Shown: piece after piece, positions 22,946 to 33,535 of the stretch
Layout of the letters: each line of letters begins with the position of its first letter
Numbering within the stretch: position 1 is the first letter of the stretch
Assembly (NCBI GenBank): GCA_024500155.1
Contig: CM044880.1
Coordinates: forward strand, 16,744,379 to 16,808,378
Length of the DNA: 64,000 bases
Direction of reading: 5' to 3'
Source of the DNA: Chenopodium formosanum
Lineage: Eukaryota; Streptophyta; Magnoliopsida; Caryophyllales; Amaranthaceae
The notes under the pieces: model-generated
What the model was told of the DNA's origin: nothing
Databases searched by the model: none
What the model saw: only the letters and a program-made list of their open reading frames with translations
Translations under genes and position numbers: made by a program

Positions 22946-22989
22946 AAGGATATAATGAGTTCTACTTTAATTTGCTAATTTGCCATATA

Positions 22990-24136
22990 TCAAGTCATAT
23001 AATAAGTTTTTACCGCAATCCTTTTTGCTTTGGTGTTGGCAGCCACTTGGCCTTTTCCAGGCACTTCCTTGAAATCTGTCTTCAAGAAAAGATCATGGGC
23101 ATCTGGTAATTGGCCTTTGTTTTGTGCAGCCTTTATATATACATGCAGAAAATCAATGAAAACATGTTAGCCCACCAAAATTCATTAACACACAAATGAC
23201 TTAATTGTTACTGGATATATTTTAGGAACCTTACCATCCTTTTAGCATGTTGTACAGATGACATTGAACCTTGAAAGTGGGTCGGTTCAACGACATTTCC
23301 ATGGATCCGCCTCTTCGGTTCTTCTTGTTTTGTTCCGACTGCTTCTTATAATCTGGATCAGTGGCAACAATTCGCATCATGCGTTTGTGGACATCCTTAT
23401 TAAGCCATTTTAGTCTGCTACCATTCAACCTGTGTGTGATGTGGTAGAACGTGTCACGTAGCCGATTTGCAAACATGAATTTGAAAGTGTCCTTCACATG
23501 GTCGTTTAACTGAGGTGCCCACTTGAATTTTTTCTGCAAATCAAGAAAATGTCTTTATTACAAAATTCAACTCCATCAATTTACTTTATAAAACATGTAT
23601 TATGTTAGGTTAAAGTTATCATACATTGAACAAGTTCCAAAAGTGCTCTCTCGAATCTTCATCAACCTCTCCATAATTTTTCCAAGGCTCAACATAGTAG
23701 CCGGTTAGCGTGTCGGAGAGCACATTCTTCACCGGCTTATCATCAAACCTATAATAAAGGATAGACATTCATGTAAGTAGATAATCAACAAAAAGTGAAC
23801 AAAACATGGTAAAAGTAATACAAATTCACTTTATCAAAATAAATACGAATTTAAGGATATTTCATTACAAATACATACGCACCAAAGTGTGGAAGGGTCC
23901 AACTCCAGCAAGTCATTAGGTTGCGGGTCTTGTAGCTCCTGTTCCTATTGCTCCTGTTGCCCCTGTACATACCTATGAATCTGTCTCCAATTGATGATTT
24001 CTTGAGAGGCCCCCAAATCATGTGCCTCCTCTTCCTCCATTGACTCATCCTCGTCATCACGTACAACCTGGGATTCCCCCTTAGTCTTTCTCCTCTTGGA
24101 CGTTTCTCCTTTATTTCCTCCTCCCATGATGACCAC
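22990..24136 (-). pseudogene. CACTA second gene, Transposase_24-like (TNP1/TNPD-type), exons
   Basis: The first exon (24136 to about 23880) begins MVIMGGGNKGETSKRRKTKG and is acidic. A second exon (about 23750-23636) reads VLSDTLTGYYVEPWKNY then EHFWNLF. A third (about 23539-23232) reads FKWAPQLNDHVKDTFKFMFA, then an RRGGS motif and, after a frame change, GSMSSVQHAKRM. A fourth (about 23134-22990) reads GQLPDAHDLFLKTDF. Exon ends carry GT/AG-like sites, such as AAAAGGATG before GTAAGG. In the family this protein is thought to bind subterminal repeats. A stop lies inside exon 1 and the 3' end is cut by the satellite junction. Confidence 0.7.
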
Positions 24137-24294
24137 CTGAAAAAGTTGTTAGTACCATGATCACACATTGTAATTTCATAAATTAGATCCATATGACATT
24201 ATAAAATAAAACGAGACCAAAAATGTAATGCAATATTACAAGTCCGAGTAGTCATTAAAAACTAAACATTCGAAGACAATAGTTAAAGGAGTAA

Positions 24295-25255
24295 CTACAT
24301 ATTCTCCTCTTCATTACTCTTATCACTACTACCACTATCATTATCACTATCATTATTACTATCACTAGTGTCATCTAAAAATACATCGATGTCCTCTTCT
24401 TCGTCATTATCACTGGATCCAATGCTTTCTTCTTCTTCATCATCGCTTGAGATAACAAAGCCATCGTCATCATCATCATCACTATCAAGTTCATAGTCTG
24501 GAATGTCAGTTGGTGGACAAAGCGTTGCATGTACTTTTGGTGAAGGACCCTGTAAAAACTCTAAATCCACCGGAGCATCAATCACCGACCTTGCTTGAGT
24601 TCTAAATACAGCCCACCATTGAACCCGATCACGTTTAAGGCTAGGGTAAGATGCATAATACACTTGAGACACTTGGTAAGATAAGACAAATGGATCATAC
24701 TTGGGATATTTCTTAGTATGATTTACTTCGACAAGCTTGTATTGTTCATGAATATTTATTCCTTTACCACAATCCATCCAATTACAACTAAACAAAATAG
24801 TCTTGTACTCTTTTTTGGGACCGGTGTAGACAAGTTCAATTATGTCGTTTAAAATGCCAAAGTACTCTCCACCGTCCTCACTTGAGACACACACCCCATA
24901 ATTCATCGTAGATTTGTGTTTGCCATAGGACTGTGTGTGGAAATTAAAGTCACCGACAAATATCTGGTTCCAAGTTCGAACACACTTGAAAGGCCTCATA
25001 GACAATGCTCGCAACACATCGGAACTTGGTTTATGTTCTCTCACTCATAACCGTTACGAATACAAATGTCACACTAATTGAAATGAAATATATTGTATTA
25101 TCACAAGTTAATCGATATGCAATGTTCAAAAAGTATTATCACCTTGTGATGAAACCAATCAGGGAATTCACTTTCGCATTTCTCCATGACATCTTCTCGA
25201 CGCAAATAAGTTCGAGTACTAAGAATGTAGTCCTCAAACTGCCTAATAGATTAAT
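24295..25255 (-). pseudogene. TNP2 polyprotein C-terminal part with DUF4216-like domain
   Basis: An exon at about 25255-25152 reads FEDYILSTRTYLRREDVMEK and ends WFHHK before a GT donor. After a short intron the frame from 25044 has RPFKCVRTWNQIFVGDFNFH, YFGILNDIIELVYTG and TILFSCNWMDC, the pattern of DUF4216 found at the C terminus of plant TNP2 proteins. The last 70 residues are almost all Asp, Glu and Ser, an acidic tail ending at the stop at 24295. The domain's function is unknown. Confidence 0.82.
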
Positions 25256-25344
25256 GACACATGGTTAATCATTGCAGCAATTATATTAAATTTAAGGGTT
25301 TTTCAAAAGTTTATCCTAAACATATATACCTTTCTTATTCACCT

Positions 25345-26278
25345 AGAATGCTGGTATTTCTTAAAACGAACAAATGAGCACGTTCGAGTTCCTTGTCATC
25401 TAAATACCGAGTTTCACCCAAATTTGACACACGACCCTTATCCACCGTGAACAGCTCTAGGATTTCATCATTGTCAGCCGTGGATTCCACATCAGCATTC
25501 ACATTTCGACCTAGATCTTGTGTTTTTTGTCAACTGAGGGCTGAAAATAATTGGAGCAGAAGTTTGATATCTCTTTAGTGAGATAAGCGTTGCATATGGA
25601 ACCTTCAACACGAGCCTTATTACCAAATTTTCGTTTCAGGTGATTGAGGAACCTGTAATTATTTTTATATAGCCGTAGAAGTATAAGTAACGAAAAGCAA
25701 TGAAAGAGATGAAAGTAAGAGTTGAGAAGGGGCCTTTGATTTACCTTTCGAAAGGATACATCCACCGATATTGAACAGGTCCACATAACTTGCCCTCATA
25801 TGGAAAATGAATTGGTAAATGCTCCATGGAGTTGAAAAAATATGGAGGGAAAACCTTCTCAAGCTTGCACAGGATCTCAGCTATTTTTTTTCCAATCGCT
25901 CCATGTCGCTAACTGTAATTGTGTAGCAACATAAATCGCGAAAGAATTGGCTTATCTTTGTAATTGCATTCCATATATGGGTAGGGAGCAATTCTCTCAA
26001 AGTAATGGGCAACAACCTCTCCATGAACACGTGACAATCATGGCTTTTCATTCCATGTAACTTACCTGATTGCAAATCAACGCATCTGCTCAAATTGGAA
26101 GCGTAACCATCAGGAAACCGCAGCTGTTTGACCCACTCCCACAAAACCTTTCTCTAAGCCTTGTCAAGAGAAAATGGAGCCTTTGGCATGAATTCTTTTC
26201 CTCTATCATCCTCTTGAAGATGTAGCAGGGGCCGTTTACAGTATTTGGCAATGTCATTCCGAGCTGATGGCGTGTCAC
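25345..26278 (-). pseudogene. TNP2 polyprotein, DUF4218-like domain, frameshifted
   Basis: One frame (26144-25881) reads GKLHGMKSHDCHVFMERLLP, ITLRELLPTHIWNAITKISQ and FFRDLC, the diagnostic start of DUF4218. The next segments change frame: a YRWMYPFER-type stretch near 25750, then NKARVEGSICNAYLTKEISN with FCSNYF (25620-25540), and an exon to about 25345 with GETRYLDDKELERAHLFVL. The domain follows the TNP2 core in plant CACTA transposases. At least three frame changes show decay. Confidence 0.8.
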
Positions 26279-26350
26279 AAGATAGCTTTTTCACGTCCAT
26301 TATAGTGTGAATCAACTGATCAAAAAGTTCTTCTCAACGTACATGACTTC

Positions 26351-27402
26351 TTAGTTGTGACGAACAAGCAGATGTTTCCAATATGGAAGGTCCCATAGAG
26401 TGCTTTGCTTGAACCACCCTTTTTTTGCATTCTTGAGACGTTTCAGTGCCTCGGGGCCATTTGTTGCTTTTGGGAGGTTTTTCACACATTCCCAGAGTTC
26501 CTCTCCTGACATGATGTGAGGTGGTGAACCTTTTTCGAATTTGTTTTTACAAAATGCATTTTTACTATTTCGAAAAGGATGATTTGTCGGAAGGAATTGA
26601 CGATGGCAATCAAACCAAGAAACCTTACCACCATGTTCGAGCCAAAATGCTTTGCTTTTCTCCATGCAATATGGACAAGCCTTCTTACCGGCTGTGGTCC
26701 AACCAGATAGCATACCATAAGCCGGGAAGTCATTAACGGTCCATAGGATAGCTGCTCGAAGATTGAAATTCTGTTTTTTCGAAATATTGTAAGTATTTTC
26801 CCCAACTTCCCACAACTGTTTCAACTCGTGTATGAGCGGTTGCATGTAAACATCCAAGTTGCCCTTAGGGTTTTTAGGACCAGGAACGAGTAACGAAAGA
26901 AACATGAACTGTCTTTTCATACACATTGACGGAGACAAGTTATAAGGGGTCAAAATGACAACACAACAAGAATATGTCCCCCAAACTGACCATGTGGAGC
27001 AAATCCATCCGTACATAGGCCAAGTCAAACATTACGAGGTTCAGAGGCAAACTCAGAAAAGCAACTATCAAGGTGTTGCCATGCTTCACTATCGCTAGGG
27101 TGTTCCATTGTGCCTTGAACTCGAGGATTTTCAGCATGCCATGTCATTTCCTTGGAAATGTTTTTAGTTGCAAAAAGCCTTTGCAACCTAGGTGTGATAG
27201 GGAAATAAAATAGAACATTCAAATGCACTAAGCTACCTTTAGAAGTCTTCTTGTATCGGTTGCTGCCACACACCCTACATGTAGATAATTGAGCATCATC
27301 TTTCCAAAACAACATACATCCTTTCGGGCATGCATTAATCTTTTCATGGGGCAGCTCTAACCCCTTAACAATTTTCTTGACCTCATAGAATGTCTCGTCC
27401 AT
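26351..27402 (-). pseudogene. TNP2 transposase core (Transposase family tnp2)
   Basis: The N-terminal half (27402-27025) has CPKGCMLFWKDD and CRVCGSNRYK, a Cys-rich segment, then RLQRLFATKNISKEMTWHAE. The next frame restores VPGPKNPKGNLDVYMQPLIH, LRAAILWTVNDFPAYGMLSG and ACPYCMEKSKAFWL, all hallmarks of tnp2 transposases. The segment GLCTDGFAPHGQFG, with a conserved Asp, is still readable near 27020-26980 but is separated by a stop (CGA to TGA) and a frame change. It would cut and join CACTA ends. Confidence 0.9.
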
Positions 27403-27508
27403 GTGGTGTTGTTAGGAATCGCTTCATTAACCAAAGAAGAAAATTTATCAACACATCTGTGCGGCAAATTATACTCGCACTTTAGGCTAGTGATTCTAGA
27501 AGCCATCT

Positions 27509-27970
27509 CTAACACAGACAATGAACTCCCTTCCCTTTGTATAACGGTTGTTCAGAAGCCCTTAACAAATCAAAAAATGGCTTGGCTTGTGCATTAGGCT
27601 CCTCCTCTAATGAAACAATCGCCTCTTCGGAATGCCCTTGATCTTGAGACTGACTAAATGCATCCAAAACCATTTCACGATATTCATTTGACTGCCTTCT
27701 ACGAGTTCCAGGAAACCCTTCCCCATGACACATCCACTCATAGTAATTAGGTAAAAAACCACTGCGATACAAATGAAGTTTAACCGTATCCGCATCCCAA
27801 AGACGTTTGTTTTTGCATTTAAAACATGGACACCTAACTTCATTCGGGTTGCTACTCTCGGGATGATCTTCCACAAATTTAAGGAATTTATCTACCCCCT
27901 TCAACAACTCAGGATTAATAGAATTCCCAACCTTCCTTTCGTACATCCAGCTACGTTCTTTTCGTTTCAT
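27509..27970 (-). pseudogene. TNP2 polyprotein N terminus, transposase-associated domain
   Basis: The likely start is the ATG at 27970 (MKRKERSWMYERKVGNS), 20 codons inside a longer open frame, because family members begin M-D/K-R-S-W-M-Y. The domain continues VDKFLKFVEDHPESSNPNEV, RCPCFKCKN, HLYRSGFLPNYYEWMCHGEG, with the Cys-Pro-Cys-X2-Cys zinc-binding pattern. Near 27509 the frame shifts: the codons after LYKGKG continue in another frame as SLSVLEMASRITSLKCEYNL. It precedes the TNP2 core on the same strand. Confidence 0.88.
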
Positions 27971-28030
27971 GGTTACAAGTTCTACACAACTAACACATAT
28001 GTCATTAATCACATAAGTCACAAAGCACAA

Positions 28031-29689
28031 TATATATTAATTACATATCAAAGTGTTATGGAAATGCAAATGAGAAGAGAAATGATTTCCAAGGGTCCTT
28101 ATCACTCCAACCTAACCCATCCTTGGACGTTCAATCTCACTAGTGAATGTATGCCAGGATTTCAATTCTATGGAAAATCCGGCAGCATTTCCCTACAGTT
28201 CTCCAAGTACACGATATAGGCGATTAGAAACACCTATATATGTACCTAGAGAACATTGTATAGAAATGACAAGCAAGGATCTTCCTTAGAATTAAAAAAA
28301 AAAAAGAATACATTCACCACCTAAGTGAGATTAAACGTACAAGGACAGTCCCAACCGGGGACTATTCAAGACATACTCCTAATGTGTATGCCTTGAACGG
28401 GTATCTAGGCATATGATTATGCAAATGATTTATTTAAAGATAATAAAACTAAACTAACATACAAAAAATTATACAAATATATCATAATTAAACTTAACAT
28501 AAACAAACATATCATAAAACCATAACATTAATATAAACAAATCAAACCAAACAAAACCAAACTAAATTAACATATCATAATATTAAATCTAGTAACATGC
28601 ATTATAAAAAATTAAACTTAAGTAAGAAACATTATATTAAACTAAACAAAACTAAACTAGATTATAATGAACTAAAGTAATCTAACATACATCATATTAA
28701 ACAAAACGAACAAAACGTAACTAAAGTTTCATAATATTAAACTAATCTAATATACTTTAGTAAAACTAAACTAAATTAAACCACATTATATTAAAATAAA
28801 TTAAACTAAACTAACATACTTACAAAAAAGTAAACTAAACTAAACTAATCTAACATACTTACAAAATAGTAAACTAAACTAAACTAAACTAACATACTTA
28901 CAAAAAAAAAAGTAACTAAACTAAACTAAAACACATTATATTACAATAAACTTAACTAAACTAAGTTATGTTAAACAAAACCAAACCAAACTAACATACA
29001 TACATTATATTAGGGTTTGTAATGTGACTAACCTTTAGATCTGCAATTCTTTTTGACAATTAAACCATCTAATTGTACAAATCCTACATACAAAATATTA
29101 AAAAAAAATAATTAAATTAAATAAATAAGGGTTTATTATTAAAAAAAATTAAAAAAAAATTGGGGAAAGGACAACTTACCAGAAAGAGATGAAAACTGCC
29201 TTCCTATGCTGCTTCAGCTACGGCGAGGGAAGGGAGGAGGCCAGAGGCTACGGTTGTGGTGGTCAAGGAATCAAGTCAGATTTGAATGTCATTTAAAAAA
29301 ATGAAAACAAAAAACGAAAACAACTTACCTAGACGCGGCGCCGGCAACAACCAGCAGCGTCAACGGAGGCTTGACGGAAAACAAGCCTCCCCATCGACCG
29401 CCGTTATCTTTCTCTTACTCCTTCTCGTCCTCTTTCTCTTTCTCTTTTTTGTCCTCTTTCTCTATTACATTCTCAGCGGCGTTTTGGTCTTCGTCGGTGG
29501 TGGATGGGTGACAAACAGCGCAGGAAGCGTGACAGACGGCGGCGGTGTGTGGTCCCTTTTTTCTCTTTCCCTCTATCTTTCTTTCTCCTTCTCTTTCTTT
29601 TGTCCGTTGCAACGTCCTTTCACCTTAGTTTTTTTAGGTTAAATCAATTTGGGCAATTTTTAAAAAAAGGCTTATAATTTCCGACGAAA
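28031..29689 (-). other. CACTA 5' leader / first-intron region, no supported gene
   Basis: Between the subterminal repeats and the TNP2 start lie an AT-rich part (28240-29160) with repeated AAACTAAAC-type units and a CT-rich part on the plus strand (29400-29600). Open frames in the CT-rich part encode low-complexity Leu/Phe or Lys/Glu runs on opposite strands and are not credible. Confidence 0.6.
28440..29010. repeat. Degenerate AAACT/TAAAC-type simple repeat region
   Basis: Units such as AACTAAACTAAAC and CTAACATAC recur irregularly over about 570 bp. This looks like expanded low-complexity sequence inside the CACTA leader. Confidence 0.6.
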
Positions 29690-29950
29690 ATTATTTCCGT
29701 CGTAATTCCTTTTTCCGACGGAATATTCCGTCGCAAACCTATTTTCGACGAAATATTCCGTCGGAAAAAGAAAATTACGACGGAAAAATTTTCCGTCCGA
29801 AATATTACGACGGAAAGATTTTCCGTCGGAAATATTACGACGGAATATTCGTCGATAAAATCGAAATCCGTCGAAAACTTGCGACAGAAAAAATTCCGTC
29901 GTAATTTTTGAATGTTGCGACGGAAAAATAGGTCCGTCGGAAGCGATCCG
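29690..29950 (-). repeat. CACTA subterminal repeat array (CGACGGAA type)
   Basis: More than a dozen copies or near copies of TTCCGTCG and its complement CGACGGAA lie in both orientations, some forming the palindrome TTCCGACGGAA. Arrays of this kind near the ends of CACTA elements bind the element's DNA-binding protein; here only the 5' array remains. Confidence 0.85.
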
Positions 29951-29960
29951 TGGCTATTTA

Positions 29961-29977
29961 ACCTATTTCTAGTAGTG
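29961..29977 (-). repeat. CACTA terminal inverted repeat (5' end)
   Basis: The minus strand begins CACTACTAGAAATAGG. The base after it on the plus strand starts TGCATAACAC, which matches copia LTR sequence at 35764, so the element inserted in that LTR. The three-base duplication would be TGC, but its partner is lost. Confidence 0.85.
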
Positions 29978-30681
29978 TGCATAACACATAAAGAACATAT
30001 AATCGTACCTTTGAAGCGTGATTCCACGTGCGATCGAGCAAGAACAATGGGAGATAAAGAACCCCAAGCGTGATTCCTCTACTTTGTCCACGGGCACATA
30101 TTAAGACCTCCACTAATGCTAGTTAGTTGCAATTGAACCCTTCAATTGCCCTTCTACGGAGAAGAGAGAGCAACAAACCAACCATGAACCACCACACGCA
30201 CCACCAAGGGTGGCCGGCCGTACGGACGAGGGGAGGAGAGAGATAGCCATGAGATAGAGAGAAGAATTAGGGTTTTGGGATTGGTTGCATTTATGTCAAA
30301 ATACACCGTGTGTGAATTATGACTGCTTTTTTTTTAAGTAACCCTAGGCATGGATCTTATTTATAGATCTCATCTCTAAATAAGAGCCCATGTCAAAAGC
30401 CCAAAACCTAATTCTAATCTAACTATGCTAGCCCAATCCATTTCATGATTAGTTAAATGTTCATGAGGCCCATTAATGAGCCTCTAACTTGCTTAACCCA
30501 ATACCCTTGTGTGTGACCTCATATGATCCATTCTAGCGGGCTTTGGACCATTTAGCCCAAATATCATCTCTCATAGTCTAGCAACAGATGATGACGACCC
30601 AAAAGAACAAACTTATTATCTCTATGATAGTGATCCTTGATATATCTAGTAATTGCACTTATCGAAGACACAACTCCTTCA
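29978..30681 (-). repeat. Partial 3' LTR of copia copy B
   Basis: It aligns with 35764-36478 over its whole length and ends (plus strand) CTCCTTCA. The first 76 or so bases present in the 5' LTR are missing, replaced by the CACTA end. It has a TATA-like box on the minus strand at about 30351-30367. Confidence 0.88.
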
Positions 30682-30692
30682 ATCTCCCACTT
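30682..30692 (-). promoter_or_regulatory. Polypurine tract of copia copy B
   Basis: The minus strand reads AAGTGGGAGAT immediately before the LTR start TGAAGG. Identical tracts are found at 51727-51737 and 54908-54918. Confidence 0.8.
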
Positions 30693-30834
30693 GTTTGAGA
30701 CAAGTGCGCAATATTCAAATTCCTTAAGTCAATTTGTGTTGATTTTATAATATGATTTCATCTCATGTTGTGATCATATTAGTCTACAAATCTTTTCTTG
30801 AAAAACTGAGTTAGATTCACAGAACAAATGATTA

Positions 30835-31080
30835 CTATGTAATGCATTTGAGCACGACCATGCATTTTCTGAATTCTCCCTCTTCAGGGGGCCAAGACAC
30901 ATTCCTAATTAAATAGGTAGACTTAATCCAATCTTGTGGCAACCAAAGCTCCCACTCAACTTTTGAAATAACCGGGAAACACCCTTTATAATCTCCAGTT
31001 ACGGCCAGACGTTTGAGTGTACCACGTCCATAACATCCATTGAATGAAATCAATGTTCCACTCATGTCAAAGGAATCCAC
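30835..31080 (-). other. Short conserved ORF upstream of PPT (copy B), unrecognised
   Basis: The frame from GTG at 31080 (first ATG six codons later) reads MSGTLISFNGC, LKRLAVTGDYKGCF and PEEGEFRK. The same product is encoded in copy D (55060-55308) and, with two stops, in copy C (51340-51587). In this copy two compensating indels change the central 18 residues. No family is recognised. The flanking non-coding sequence is also conserved, so coding is not proven. Confidence 0.35.
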
Positions 31081-32744
31081 TAATATATCCGGAAGCTCTA
31101 TACTTGAACTTCAAAGTAGGTCTATAGTTCGATCATGCATCATTCATGCATACCCACGTGATTGACCGAGCTTCAGTACGCTCCTATAGCCCATGAAACT
31201 GCGCTATCCAATCAATCTTAACATGTTAGTCCATTAATTGAAATCATTTATGTCTAATTTAATGATTTCGAACTAGGAACTTAAATAATATATGAATTTA
31301 GTTCACCTGTGGGTTTCATTCACCAGGTTATCAACCAGATGAGCCCATCAATTCATAATTATTTTAGACATTTTATTTAATATTGAAACCACGATTAAAT
31401 AAGATTGAAACTTTGTTTCAATTGATAAACATAATTTTGCAAATGAATGTATTACATATGTAACTTGTTTTTTCTCCAAAAATAAATACAACTTCTAATT
31501 ACATCATTTGCCTCAATCCAATTTCATTAGCATGTTTCTCATGCTTTGGAAATGGAAGGGGTTTAGTAAGTAGAGTTCATGAGACATTCTCATAAACATG
31601 AATTTTGCAATTTCTAAATTTTATAATCATATTCATCTCCATTCACTAAGGATTTTCCTTCGTTCTTATACAAGGAACTTAGAATTTCTAATTTGTATTC
31701 CAACATCACATTGGATTTTGATTGAAATCTATCATCACTTGTTCTTAAAAACGCGTGAATCAAATAGACGAGTATAGTCCATGACATGCATGATGCATCC
31801 TTTGCATATTGCATGAGGATCATCACTCAATACCTTAATTTCATCAACCTTTTCTCAAAGCATTGAATCATTAAGCAACGTGTCATGTTACATGGGATTG
31901 AAACTCCTTTCAATATAATGTTTAACCTTATGAGATTCTTATCAATATAAGCTTCATACCAAATTAAACATCCTTCGAATCACTATAGATCTTGAATCCC
32001 AAATGTACTCATCATCCTCTTCAAGGTTTTTCATACAAAATGCACTACCCACCACTTGACTCTTCAAGCAATGAATAATTTGCTCTTTATACTAGACCAA
32101 GAAGACTTCATAGCTTCCACTAAACATCTTGTACACACAACACCTTTTCTTCATTTTAAGAGAACATCAAACGATTTGATTAAATCACAAAATTAAGAAC
32201 ACTAACTCCATGATACTATGCATCCCTAGGATTATTGGATCTTTAAACTTTTGATTGTATCATATACAAATCTTCTTTTATGAACAATTTCAAGAAAGTG
32301 TTTTGAAATCCATTTACCAAATCTTATAAGGTAGAAATCACTAAAATATCTTTAATGGATCTTTGCAACGTGGCTAATGTAAAGGTTTCATCGTAATCAT
32401 AGTCATACTATGAATTTGTTGAATCCATTAACAAGTCTTTGCTTAGTTAGAAAACATTTTTCTTTCTTGTCTGTTTTGCTTATAATGGATCTCACCCAAT
32501 TAGGCAAATTATTCAAGTGTCATACACTTGCTTACAGACTTAGAATCTATTTCAGATTTCCTGGTTTTTAAACCACTTGGAGTCATAACTTGTCAACTCA
32601 TCTTTGTTACTTGCATAATCATCATGTTACAAAATAAATATTTTAGAACTCTTAGTCAATATGAAATCATATTTCTTTGACTAAGTTTACATATGCTAGT
32701 CATCATTGTGGGTTTTTTTGCAACAATTGAAACTTATACAACAA

Positions 32745-32789
32745 CTTTGTTTAGTTTTCAATGAGAAACGACAATAGAGGATGTGCACT
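32745..32789 (+). repeat. 45-bp direct repeat, copy 1
   Basis: It begins CTTTGTTTAG and ends GATGTGCACT and is exactly repeated at 33323-33367. The second copy sits at the point where the orientation of the element sequence changes. Confidence 0.9.
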
Positions 32790-33322
32790 TGGAATGTACT
32801 ACCTTCGACACATGGTTATTATTCCCATTACACTTAATGAGACCACGCGTTGTCATTTGTAACATGAGGTGAATCATGCTCATATTGTTGCTTTGATTCG
32901 ATTACTTCTCAAATTTCTTCAAGATTTTCGAATTCACTTTTCTTGAACTTTTCACGGCTCTCTAACTTTTCAATATTCTTATAATCCTACTTGCCTTTAT
33001 GAGGAGGCATATTTAGCATAGGGTGAACCAACCATGGTTTGAGCCATGTTTGTTTGTTGCTTTTCTCGAACTCTTTCGAGATTTATTCTACTCCCACTTG
33101 ACCTTTTGGAACAATTTCCATAAGGGCACCTACTTGAGCAACAAATATTTTGTGCTAAGTATGATTTGTGTAGTAGTACCCCGTGCTCTGTATAGGAATT
33201 GATCGTGTATTAAACGATTTAATACAACTTTTATTCCTTGCTTTGTAGAAAGACTTTATAAGAACTTTTCTTATCCATATCACATATGAAACCTTTGCTA
33301 CATTTTGATTTGACCTATGTTT

Positions 33323-33367
33323 CTTTGTTTAGTTTTCAATGAGAAACGACAATAGAGGATGTGCACT
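33323..33367 (+). repeat. 45-bp direct repeat, copy 2
   Basis: It is identical over 45 bases to 32745-32789. From 33368 the sequence matches the leader of copy D in the opposite orientation, so this repeat marks a rearrangement breakpoint. Confidence 0.9.
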
Positions 33368-33535
33368 AAGATTAAAATAAGATTTGATTCTATCTCATGA
33401 CTAATTTAGAATATATGATATTTTATTGATGGTCATGAATAATATATGATATTATCTAATTACATTAATTAAAAATATGAGATATTTTGGTGCCATGTTT
33501 CCTTAATTGTGAACATTCGATGTTGTAGTTTAGGA

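Larger units (their letters stand above)
22946..29977 (-). mobile_element. CACTA (En/Spm-type) DNA transposon, one end missing
   Basis: In minus orientation it begins at 29977 with CACTACTAGAAATAGG, followed by 250 bp of CGACGGAA-type subterminal repeats, an A-rich leader, a TNP2-type transposase and a second gene with a Transposase_24-like region. This is the usual CACTA order. The far end has no CACTA terminus and joins satellite DNA at about 22946, so the 3' TIR is lost. The transposase frame is broken several times, so the copy is non-functional. Confidence 0.88.
31081..33367 (-). pseudogene. Copia copy B pol remnant, heavily degraded
   Basis: Local similarity to the 3' part of copies C and D is visible, for example 31558-31600 against 55780-55830, in minus orientation, but no frame longer than 70 codons survives. 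It corresponds to the RT/RNase H side of pol. A 45-bp exact direct duplication (32745-32789 and 33323-33367) ends this segment. Confidence 0.5.

Noticed and set aside
29286..29642. 118-codon ORF with Leu/Phe runs and a facing Lys/Glu ORF
   Set aside because: Low-complexity CT-rich DNA in the CACTA leader; both strands are open because of composition.
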